64,000 nt of DNA from Adiantum capillus-veneris (Eukaryota; Streptophyta; Polypodiopsida; Polypodiales; Pteridaceae): NCBI GenBank assembly GCA_014529385.2, contig CM043942.1, positions 26,104,469 through 26,168,468 on the forward strand, given 5' to 3'. The notes below the pieces were generated by a model, which made no database searches, was not told the origin of the DNA, and worked only from the letters and a program-made list of their open reading frames with translations. Shown piece after piece: positions 26,397 through 36,072 of the stretch (the first letter of the stretch is position 1; each line of letters opens with the position of its first letter). The position numbers were made by a program, and so were the translations under genes.

Positions 26397-28306
26397 CTAT
26401 GTGTTGGAGTTTTTATCTACGCGTGCAGAGACATGTTGATATGGCTGTTCAGAGACATGTGAGTGTGAGGGATCCCTTATTAAAATTGCACTCCGCACTT
26501 TAGCATATGATTGATCTTGTGCACACTTGCCACGTAATGACTCCGAAAATCCACTCTTTAGTTCCGTGAAAGCAAGTGAATTAATCTGAGGCATCCGACT
26601 TAGTGCATCCGCTACTACATTATATCGCCCCTTTCGATATCTTAGCTTACAATCATAATCTTGAAGGATTTCTGCCCATCTAGCTTTACAGCCCATCAAG
26701 TTTGTTTGAGTAGTAAACCATCTGATACTCTCATGGTCAAAACCTACTTCAAACTCGGCACCATATAAATAGTGTCGCCACTTTCGTAAAGCGTGAATTA
26801 TGGCATAGAGCTCTCTCTCATAAACTGAATAATTCTGGTGAGCTCTATCTAAATTTTTAGTTTCAAATGCTATAGGTCTTCCCTCCTGGAGAAGGACCGC
26901 ACCAATGGCTTTATCACTAGCATCAGTCTCTACCACAAACAGCTTAAGTGGGTCGATGATTGCTAGGATGGGAGCAGTGGCTATAGCTACCTTGAGCTGT
27001 TCAAAACTGCGTTTTTGGGCTTCTTCCCAAGAAAAGGTCTTACCTTTTGCTTTAAGTTGATCCGTCATAGGAACAGTGATTTTGGCATAGTCACGGATAT
27101 ACTATCGATAAAATCCAACCATGCCTAAAAACAATTGAAGCTCCTCAACCGTGTTGGGATGTGGCCATCAAAGATGGCAGCGACCTTGTCAATGTCCATC
27201 TTGATGCCAGACTAAGAGATCACATGACCGAGGTAATGTATCTCTGTTTTAAATAAATCACACTTGCTTTGCTTAGCATACAGTGTGTGAGCTCGTAGCT
27301 ATTCAAACACTAATCGTAAATATTATATGTGTTCATCTTCAGTCTTACTGTAAATGAGAATGTCATCAGGGTAAACCACAACAAATTTTCCAAGATAGGG
27401 ACGTAAGACACTATCCATGAGTGTCATAAATGTAGTTGGAGCATTGGTTAGACCAAAAGGCATAACCAAAAATTCAAAATGCCCGAACCGTGTTCTAAAG
27501 GCAGTCTTGGAGATATCTTGTAAAAGGATACGCACCTGATGGTATCCTGAACGAAGATCTATCTTTGTATAGTATCTTGCCCCATGGAGTTGATCAAACA
27601 ACTCATCTACTCTTGGCAGAGGATACTTTTTCTTGATGGTTATGGTGTTTAAACCACGATAATATACGCACATGCACATAGTACCATCTTTCTTTTTTAC
27701 CAACAGAATTGGTGATGCCCAAGGTGAAGTGCTAGGTCTAATGAAACCACGAGCAAGGTAGTCAGTCAACTGACTCTCAACCTCCTTGGCTTCTTTAGCA
27801 CTCATACGATAAGGTGGTTTACTCACCGGTTTAGTGCCTGGCAAGACATCTATGCCATGCTGCACATCAAGTGTAGGGGGTAAACCTGGTGGTAAATCAC
27901 TTGAGAACACAGCACTATGCTCCGTGAGTAAGTGAGTTAGCTTTTTCTGTGCAAAAGGAGAAAGTAAACTAGAGTTATGCTGGGATGGAGAATCTTGTAA
28001 TTCCTGTAATGTTTGTTTTACAACAGTTGCACGTTGCTCTATAGAATTAAAATTGAGAGCAATTTCCTCGCTAGGATTTGCTACACTTTGTTTATCAGCA
28101 GAATTCATTGCACTTTGCATACCATTACTAGAATTCACCGCACTTTGCTCTTGAGAATTCACAAGACTTGGAGACAAGAAGTAACACAAAAAGACTTCAT
28201 CTATTAAATCTGCTTTCTGCAAAATAGAAAGCTCAGCTGTACATATAAGAGGTGCAGATGGTATATTTTTCTCACCAAGCAAAAGCACATGTTTACCATT
28301 GGCCAT
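26397..28306 (-). pseudogene. chromovirus reverse transcriptase and RNase H
   Basis: RT (28306-27323) shows [43 protein letters not shown] and [13 protein letters not shown]. The catalytic box reads [10 protein letters not shown], with Pro at the variable position of Y-x-D-D, unusual and probably damaging. A stop and frameshift lie between RT and RNase H. RNase H (27068-26397) keeps VVETDASDKAIGAVL, the YSVYERELYAI motif and FDHESIRWF, then VVADALSRMP. A serine/asparagine-rich quasi-repeat upstream of RT (near 28120) is low-complexity. Confidence 0.85.
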
Positions 28307-28416
28307 AAAGCATCAGGAGTTGTGTTCATAACTAGTGTGCAATGTGTTTCCTAAACCATGCAGCCACTCCCGTTCTAAAATTACATCAGCACCGTCCATG
28401 TTCATAACTAGAAAGG

Positions 28417-29916
28417 TCATCGTATGATCTTGAATAATAAGCTCAACCCCTTGACTACTATGTCCCATACTTCTTTATCATTCCCAGACATCTGCTCCAC
28501 CACATGCTTGTGAGAGCAGGGAGTCTGTGTAAGCTTCAATTTTTTGACTAGCTTATAGTTCAAGAAGTTATCAATTGCACAATCATTCACTAAAATACAA
28601 ACATGTTGTCCGTTAATAGTGCCGTGCATGCAAATAAAATCATGGGGGCCAAAGATGGGCTGCCACATTGAAGCAGGCACACAACACTTGTGCTTTTCTT
28701 CCATATGAAGAACCTCTACAGCACAATATTTAGAAGATGAATCTAATGTGAGGCGTTGCACCGTGTGCATGGCCTTTTCTTTGCCTTGCAAAAGAGGACA
28801 ATCTTTCTTGTTATGTTGGTTCGAAAGACATCTAAAGCACAAATTGTGTTTCTTTGCAAGCTCAAAATCAGCAATGCTGAAAGACCCACGTGGAGTATCT
28901 CATGATTGCTTAGGCTTCTTAGCCTCTTGTGGACGTGGAGAGGTAGATTGTCTCTTATTCCTCTTGGAACGTGTGGGAGATCTACCTCGCCATTGGCTCT
29001 TAGCCACATTGCTCTTAGCAAAAGTATTCTTAGAGTAGGGAACTTTTCCTTTCCTCTCTTGGTCATCATCATATCTTTCGGCATGACTGATGGCTTCTTC
29101 CAAAGTTTTTGGATGTTGGGTCTTGACATAAAGACGATAGTCTTTGTCAAGACCCCTGTTAAAACTCTGTATCTTTTGGAATTCATCTAGACCTTCTAGT
29201 TTTAATATGATTTCTTGATACTTCAAAAAATACTGTGTGAGAGAGAGGCCAGACATGCGGCATGCATCCCATGCTAACCAATTCTTATCTTCTTTATTGG
29301 AGTCCAAAAACTCTTTGGAGAAAGAAGCTTGAAACGCAGCCCAAGACGGAGGACGAGCATCTATTGAAAATTTCATCCACCACTTATAGGCCTTGCCTTT
29401 AAGAGATAGACTTGTTTCCACAACCGTCTTTATATCTGGGGTGTGTCTCAATCTATGAATATCACTCCATTTGTCTAAGAACGTATTGACCGGATCCTTG
29501 TTGCGATCATGCTCTTCCCCGTGAAACTCGGGAATGGTGATATTCTTAAGTAATGCATTGCTACCTTCTGCATCTTCTGCAGCACTTGTCTCTTCGACTC
29601 CTTGAGTCGTGAAAGCTTGGTTCCCTTGAACCGTGCCACTTTTGGCTCCTTGAGTCCTTTGTGAATTTATAAATTTCACAAGTAACTCCGTAGAATTGGT
29701 AACATTTGCATTGAGTGCAGAGAGGTTGCTTTCAAGTACGCTTCGGCGATGTTCCAAAGTCTTGAAAGAAGCCATATCTACAAGCCCATGATCTCCTAGA
29801 TCATCATCATCATGCATATTAGTGTCAGCAGCACCCATGGTGCCCTGATTTTGATCTACGTGCTCAAAATCAAAGGTATGTGTAGTAGGGATATCCTCAC
29901 TGGCCATGGTAAACAC
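28417..29916 (-). pseudogene. chromovirus Gag with zinc knuckle and dead retropepsin
   Basis: The frame starts MFTMASEDIPTTHTFDFEH; the second Met may be the true start. A retrotransposon gag domain follows (KWWMKFSIDARPPSWAAF, then EFLDSNKEDKNW). A single in-frame stop at 28902-28900 separates it from a CX2CX4HX4C zinc knuckle (CFRCLSNQHNKKDC). The protease active site reads CILVNDCAIDNFL where V-D-S-G-A-T is expected, so the catalytic Asp is Asn. A frameshift then leads into RT. Confidence 0.85.
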
Positions 29917-30284
29917 ACACTAATACAAAGACAGAGAAAAAAACGAAAACTTGTACCTTGAGAAATTGAAGTCTTTGTGTTTTGTATGCTCCGCAATTTG
30001 TGTTGCATGCGAACCTCGCCTTGCGGGAATTTGAGTGCTTCACTTTTCATTCGTGCTAAGAACACCTTTGATGATTCTTCACAAAAACCCATCGTTTTTG
30101 TGATGGTTTTTGTTCACTTTGAAGCTACCTCCTTGAGGAAACAAGAATTTTGGAGGAAAACTTGCCTTCCTACAGAAGTGAAAAGGAAGGGTGAAGCCAC
30201 TTCCTTGAAGTTTGAAGCTTTCCCTTTCCTTTTAGTTTTCCTTTCAACACAAGTAAGCTATCTTTCCTTGTTATACACAACAAG

Positions 30285-30420
30285 GATCAATAGCTTGATG
30301 GTAAAGTATTGGCCTCTTACCCACATGGGGTGGGTTCAACCCTCCTTCATACAAGGATTAGTCGGGCCTTCCTAGCGCACAGCCAACAGAAGCCTTCGGA
30401 GCCTCGGTGCCATAGAGTTG
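30285..30420 (+). other. tRNA-like (SINE-head-like) sequence with A and B boxes
   Basis: TAGCTTGATGG at 30291-30301 fits the pol III A box, and GGTTCAACCCT at 30333-30343 fits the B box at 10 of 11 positions. The 42-bp start-to-start spacing is right for a tRNA or SINE head. I could not fold a full cloverleaf or find a poly(A)/poly(T) tail, so a real tRNA gene is unlikely and a SINE fragment is the best guess. It lies between the gag start and the LTR-derived array. Confidence 0.35.
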
Positions 30421-30439
30421 TCAGTTGAGTTTGCCTTGG

Positions 30440-32196
30440 TCTCCATTGTGGGGAGCGTATATGGGGCGATCGCAGTCGGCCGTCACTGTTTGTTCGTGCG
30501 TTGCACACAGAAAAGCATGTCTATCTTCTTTTGCTGCACATCGAAGACGTCGCTGTCTGCGGAACGTGGGAGAGAAGCAGCGCGTCGCACGTACATGCAA
30601 CCCGCTTTTAGCCTCTTTCCAAAAATAGCTTGGATACTAGTGAAAGGGCGGTGGTAATGCATGTGCTAGTCTGCACCCAACCGTGCTATCTTATAGCCTC
30701 TCCCTATCGTACACACTGTCCGGCTGTGCCGGTGACCTTGCCCATAGGACCCATGTCCTTACAACAGGTAATGCGCCCGACGCGGAGAGGGAGAGAAGGT
30801 TGTAAGGGTGTGAAGAGGTCCTCGGTAGGACGAGAAGAATAAAAGGGAATTAAATAGTCACGTTTAACTTAACCATTTCTAGGCTTTTTTACCATGCGCC
30901 CTTTCAAGGTTGTACTCTCACAAGGAAAAAAGAACAAACATCTAAGAGGCAACCATGTATAAAGCCCCAAACTAGCCACCTAGGGGCGTAGGTGTTAAAA
31001 AATCCCCTTTTTAAAAACATGTTTAAAAAGAAAAATCGTGCAATGTTTTTAACTAGTTAGGGCTCGAATGAGGGTGAGTGAGTATAAGAATGCTGTAGGG
31101 AAAACATAAGCGACCATGGTCGGTTGTCGCTGTCTGTCCACGCACTGCGCACAGGAAAGCGTACTTGTCTTCTTTTGCTGGACAACGGAGACGTCGCTGT
31201 CTGCGAAACGTGGGAGAGAAGCAGAGCGGCGCACGCACATGCAACCCGGTTTTAGCCTCCTCCCAAAAATAGCTCGGATACTAGTGAAAGGGCAGTGGTA
31301 ATACATGTGCTAGTCTCCACCCTAGTCTCCACCCAACCATGCTATCTTATAGCCTTCCCCTAGCATACACACTATCCGACCATGACGATGGCCTTGCCCA
31401 TAGGACCCATGTCTTTACAGCAGGTACTGCGGCAGAGGAGGAAAGGGAGAGAAGGTTGTACAGGCGGGAAGAGAAGCAGAGTGCCGCACGCACATGCAAC
31501 CCTCTTTTAGCCTCCTCCCAAAAATAGCTCGGATACCAGTGAAAGGGCGATGAGAATGCGTGTGCTATTCTCCACCCAATCGTGCTATCTTATAGCCTCC
31601 CCCTAGCGTACACACTATCCAGTCGTGCTGATGGCCTTGGCCATAGGACCCATGTCCTTATAGCAGGTAATGTGGCAAAGGGGGAGAGGGAGAGAAGGTT
31701 GTAAGGGCGTGAAAAGGTCCTTAGTAGGACGAGAAGAATAAAAGGGAATTAAACTGTCACGTTTAACTTAACCATTTCTAGGCTTTTTACCATGCGCCCT
31801 TTCAAGTTCTACTCTCACGAGGGGAAAAAAAACATCTAAGAGGCAACCATGTATAAATCCCCAAACTAGCCACCTAGGGGGGTAGGTGTTTAAAAAAACC
31901 TCTTTTTTTTTAAATGTTGAAAAAGAAAAATGGTGCAGTGTTTCTAACTAGTTATGGCTTGAATGAGGGTGAGTGAGTTTAAGAATGTTGCAGGGAAACC
32001 ATAAGCGGCCGCGATCGGCTGTCACTTTCTATCTACGTGCTGCACAGAGGAAAGCCTGTTTGTCTTCTTTTGCTGCACAGCGAAGATGTCGTTGTCTGCA
32101 GAACGTGGGAGAGAAGTAGAGCGTCGCATGCACATGAACCCGTTGTTAGTCTCCTCCCAAAAATAGTTCAGATACCAGTGAAAGGGCGGTGATAAT
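30440..32196 (-). repeat. tandem array of LTR-derived units
   Basis: Unit ends are marked by CCCATGTCCTTACA-like strings at about 30763, 31419 and 31662, each followed by a CAGGTAATGCGGCAG-like start. The units are a partial first unit, a full one (30764-31419, 656 bp), one with an internal deletion of about 410 bp (31420-31662), and a last one (31663-32196) cut off at the next element. All parts except the ~190-bp TATA-bearing segment are shared with the 24.1-25.0 kb block. Tandem LTR arrays can arise by unequal recombination between LTRs. Confidence 0.75.
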
Positions 32197-32236
32197 TGTA
32201 ATGGCTATTGCCCGCACAAGAGCAATAGGCATTACA
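32197..32236. repeat. 15-bp inverted repeat at an element boundary
   Basis: TGTAATGGCTATTGC (32197-32211) pairs with GCAATAGGCATTACA (32222-32236) at 14 of 15 positions around a 10-nt loop. The LTR-derived array is cut off exactly where it begins, so it may be the end (TG...) of the next retroelement. Confidence 0.7.
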
Positions 32237-32239
32237 GGA

Positions 32240-32940
32240 ATGATTACCCTCAAACTGCCTTACATTATGTGAACATCAAACACATAGAAAAAGGATAGAA
32301 GATAGTACACAGGAACAGAACACCTCCTTCTTCATTCATATGTGATCCGGACACACAGAGTTACAACAGAAGATGTATGGATATCATAAGGTAAGGTACA
32401 TCAAAGACAGGTATGCCCCACATATACAACCGCTGCTCTAGCACAGATCGGGAACGGTGCACACACTCCTCCTGTCCCATGATATCTTGTGAAGAACTGC
32501 CGCCACGGCCGCCACATGACTCCTGATCCGCAACGTCCAGACCTCCGTAGGACCACAGGACCGCATTGTGCGACTTATGCCGTAACACCTGGCACGCACG
32601 GTGGATTGCGCGAACCCACACTCAGCCCCTCTGGTTGGAAGGTTCTGGTTGCTGATCTTCGACCTGTTCTGGTGAATATGAAATGTCAATGTAGCCAAAT
32701 CCTCAAAAATATGTGGTATGGGCCCGATACACCTCATCCAATAGATGTGGATCTATCGCAGTGTGCTCCGGCCAAGGAGCCTTGGGAATAAACTGTGTCG
32801 GCAAAGAAATAGATTGCAGCGCGCCTACGGCAAAGGGGCAAGAGGCGTATGCAAAGGATAATAGCGAGAGAGGTATCTATTGAGGGAAGACCAAAATGGA
32901 GGACATTGGAGTAAGCTGAGGGAGAAAGAGTGAGCCAAAG
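32240..32940. other. non-coding 3' region of the retroelement fragment
   Basis: GC-richer than its surroundings, with no recognisable domains in short opposing frames. It probably contains the 3' untranslated region and LTR, but the LTR end and a polypurine tract could not be defined. Confidence 0.4.
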
Positions 32941-32947
32941 TCTCCAC

Positions 32948-35209
32948 TCAAAAACACACCCTGCGCCGCTCCTTACAAAATTGACGAATCATTCTCTGCA
33001 AACGATATACATGAGCCTGGGCCTCAGCACAATCCTCCGTAGCTTGCGCCCAATCAGCAATATCAAAACCTTGTGGAATGACACTCTTACCTTTGTCAGT
33101 GTTCGATGGCTCAGGTTGCCGCATCACAACCTGCTGAGTTGGTTGTTGTGCTCTCACCTCAGTAGACAACCGTGTTCTCTAGCTCTGTATTTGATTTTCC
33201 AAAAAGATGTGAAGGTCCTGCTGCATCTCCACTGCTAAAGCCTCCAAATCATTCATATTTATCATGACATCACCAGTATGAGAGGCTAAATATGAGGCAA
33301 GGCTATTCTGCGTTCGCGATTGAAGCAGTTCATCTTGAATAGAAGCCACAAACGCAACATTAGCTCCCCTAAGCGTTTGTATTTCTTCATTTTGTTGGAG
33401 AGCTGCCGCAGTCAAGTCTTCATTTTGATTGGTTAAATCGGCAATGCGAGCCTGCAAAGCCGTTACCTGCGTTTCCAACTCATTAAATCGGCCCTCTACT
33501 ATCGGAGCTGGCCAGGCCGCACGAATAGACTCCGTAAGTCTGCTCAGAAAAGTGCTACATGCCTGAATTTGGTCAGCAGGGTTTGCGGCCGTCGCCTCCC
33601 ATGGTAACACTGCGGAAACAGTACCTCCCGTAGAAGCAGCCGCATTGGTGGTTCCAGAATTTTCTGGTTGTGAGGGAGTGTCCTCACCCGGAGAGCCAGT
33701 CCTAGTTGGAGTAGAAATTGCCGCCCTTTCATGCATTTGGCATCTCCAGCGTGCCACCGCAGAATCCTCCGGCACAGTAGATGCAGTCGCACGAGGTGGT
33801 GTAGAAAACAGATGCTCCTCCCGCCCGCGGTTGCGGCTTGCTGGTCCTGCAGTGGCCATCTCGTGTGCTCCAGAGGGTACCACTGCAGTCGATGGACCCA
33901 ACAGATCCTCAATACAAACATTCTGCTGTGTTACCCGCCCAACAGGAACTTCCAAACTCTGAGTTTGCGACAGAGGTGCAACAGTACCTTGGACCACCAG
34001 TCTGTCATCCTCAAAATGACATAGAGAACGTAGGGCAAGAGGGAAAACTTCTTGCAATGGAAAAATCAGTGTCAATAACTGGCTGACTTTTGTGTTGGTT
34101 GGGGTGCTTCGCCCCAGCTGTGCCACCACTCTTTGGCATTCTGCCAGCAGTCTCTTTCTGACAACTCCTGTCCAAGCCACTCGCCCAAAGTTGGCTGAAT
34201 GCAACACATTTCGCGCTTTAGTCGAGATGGTATAGGTTTTGGCTTGCAGCCAAATTCCCTCGAGAAACCATCTATAAGCATCCCTTGTTGCTACATTTGT
34301 TAACCCTGAAAGCTTGTATTCCCCTTTCACTTTCAATCCAAATTCCTGCTCGACATCGGCAACAGGAATCACATGAGATGCTCGCACGACTCCATCATTG
34401 GGCAAACAACAACACCTTGAAATTCTTTCCGCTATCAGCTGAATCTGTTGGTTATTAAGCTGCACCATATCTCCAACAGCAAGTTGCTCAATCAAAACTG
34501 CAGCCTGTGGGTGGACAGGTATCCCGTGCCAATCCAAGTTGGCGAACACTCGCAGCCACAAATCTTGCAGCCAGGCATCCACTCGGCGAAGCGCTAACTG
34601 TTGGACTGGAGTAAAGGGGATGCATTGCAGAAGAGAAGCCGTCATGGCGACGATGAGATGCTGAAGCAGATAATATTGAGCTAAGAACACCTTGAAGGCG
34701 CGATACACAAAACAGGAGAAGCACAAAAGCAATCGTCTGCATGCACTAACCCTCTCACAATGAGTTCCCAAAATAGGGCGAGCCATGGTGTTGCAACCAT
34801 CATTGCCCTTTTCTCGCTTTCCAAGATTGCATGCAAAAGAATCCCCAATCATTATTAGGGCGGCTTCTGGCTCTTGTACCACAGCAAAGGGGCACTGAAT
34901 CGGGGTAGGCGAAACGTTATGATGCAGTCTGAAACCATTGACCGGTACAGAAATTACCTCCCCCCGCAAATCCGCCAAATAAAAAGATATGGCCCCGCAT
35001 GCTTGAAAGATCCAGAATGGTCCTGACCACCGTAATTTAAGCTTCCCAGGCATCTTCCCAAGGCAGAAATTAAAGACAAGGACCAAATTTCCTCGGAAAA
35101 ATTGCCGTGCTTTGGGGCGATCCAGCCATTTTTTCCGCCTGGACTGCAGATCCTGCAGCACCGCAAAGCTATGCAACCGCTCTTCGTCTAGTTCCTGCAA
35201 AACATGCAA
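32948..35209 (-). pseudogene. integrase C-terminus fused to an accessory ORF with a coiled coil
   Basis: Residues 1-110 are an integrase end: LQDLQSRRKKWLDRPKARQF, then LVLVFNFCLGKMPGKLKLRWSGPF and VPVNGFRLHH, the GPY/F domain with the VNG.RL.H signature of Ogre/Tat/Athila elements. From about residue 189 (MTASLLQCIPFTPVQQ) a new protein-like region begins. It has an alpha-helical part (about 190-430), a Ser/Thr/Pro-rich linker (about 440-560) and a coiled coil (ELETQVTALQARIADLTNQN, about 565-620). A stop at 33179 precedes a further 73 codons. The accessory part resembles the giant element's accessory ORF in architecture. I do not recognise a named domain with confidence; an unannotated plant-transposon domain is possible. 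Confidence 0.65.
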
Positions 35210-35219
35210 ACGATGTTAT

Positions 35220-35867
35220 GGGTCAGCATCATATGGATTGTCCATTGTGGTTTGCCAAGATGACTTGGGTGAAGCAGTGGACTTTAGCTCAAGGACACCT
35301 CACATGACGGTTGAGGACATTCGTAGTACTGCAATCACCGTCACACGGCAAGAGATGTCATTGGCACTAGAAGGTGCATCAATGGAAGTGCACCAAGTTA
35401 AGGAGGAGCTTCAAACTCAACTCAGGCAAGCATCACAAGCTACACAAGGCTCTCATGCAGAAGAAACCCTAAATAGAGACTTGCAAAGGGAGGTGAAGGT
35501 GCTATCTCGCCACGTAAAAGAGTTAGAGGCGACTATAAAAAAACAAAATGCTGCCACATTGATTGAGCACCCAACATCTATTGAGGCCCCTCCAGCTTCT
35601 GGTGAGCACGGTGGTCCTTGCCCCATATGTAGATCATTCTTTCATGAGTGGTGTGGTCACTTCAGCTTGCCATGCGGACATATGTATCATATATCATGCT
35701 TGATGCAAAGCATGATGAATAACTTTCATTGTGCTATATGTGAGTTTGAGATATCCAAAAAGATATATGCAATGTTCAAAATATCTGAAGACTATAATAA
35801 GCTTAAGGGTCAGCGTGAACAGGAGAATGAAGATATTCTCACAAATATTTCACTATCACTTGGATAG
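35220..35867 (+). CDS. coiled-coil protein with C-terminal RING-like zinc finger, 5' part missing
   Basis: The frame enters from retroelement DNA near 35215 and reads on from about MTVEDIRSTAIT (35305). The middle is Gln/Glu/Lys-rich with a coiled-coil pattern (SLALEGASMEVHQVKEELQ, then REVKVLSRHVKELEATIKKQ). The C-terminal part has CPICRSFF...LPCGHMYHISCLMQ...CAICEFE. The C-x2-C, C-G-H-x2-H-x2-C and C-x2-C spacings fit a RING-type finger, usually an E3 ubiquitin ligase or protein-interaction module. The natural start is probably lost to the retroelement insertion. It lies tail-to-tail with the hAT transposase, about 200 bp away. It could be a host gene fragment or cargo of a transposon. Confidence 0.55.
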   Translation, partial: GSASYGLSIVVCQDDLGEAVDFSSRTPHMTVEDIRSTAITVTRQEMSLALEGASMEVHQVKEELQTQLRQASQATQGSHAEETLNRDLQREVKVLSRHVKELEATIKKQNAATLIEHPTSIEAPPASGEHGGPCPICRSFFHEWCGHFSLPCGHMYHISCLMQSMMNNFHCAICEFEISKKIYAMFKISEDYNKLKGQREQENEDILTNISLSLG

Positions 35868-36072
35868 TTTTTGTAACATTTGAAAACATTTACTCGTTGT
35901 CTTGCGAGAATTTATTAGTGAATTGTGAATTGTCTTCACTTCAGCTTCAATTATGATATGTGATAATGCAAAGATTTGTTAGGGCTTTGTATATTATGAA
36001 GCTTTAATAGTTATTTGTGGCCTTGTAAAGGTTTTTAAGGGCTTCGTTTATTATTAAGCAAATGTCTAAACC
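35868..36072. other. intergenic gap between the convergent RING-like gene and hAT transposase
   Basis: AT-rich, with a weak duplicated phrase (GGGCTTTGTATATTATGAAGC, later GGGCTTCGTTTATTATTAAGC). It should hold the 3' ends of both genes. No hAT terminal inverted repeat could be identified. Confidence 0.4.

Larger units (their letters stand above)
24991..30418 (-). mobile_element. Ty3/gypsy chromovirus, nearly full-length but inactive
   Basis: The domain order gag - zinc knuckle - PR - RT - RNase H - INT - chromodomain, ending at a polypurine tract and an LTR-like block, identifies a plant chromovirus. Stops or frameshifts separate most domains, and active-site residues are lost in PR and INT. 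The 5' boundary is uncertain: TG...ACA at 30419-30763 could be a degenerate 5' LTR because its end (CCCATGTCCTTACA) equals that of the 3' block, but the remainder differs. Confidence 0.85.
32197..35215 (-). mobile_element. 3' part of an Ogre/Tat/Athila-like Ty3/gypsy element
   Basis: It contains the integrase C-terminal GPF segment followed by an accessory ORF and a non-coding 3' part, all on the - strand. Everything upstream of the integrase end (gag, PR, RT, integrase core) is missing at about 35215, where a + strand gene fragment begins. Only one terminal region is present and no second LTR copy was found. Confidence 0.65.

Noticed and set aside
35112-35215. N-terminal ~35 codons of the RING-like frame
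   Set aside because: They are antisense to the integrase C-terminus on the other strand, so the frame merely happens to be open there.
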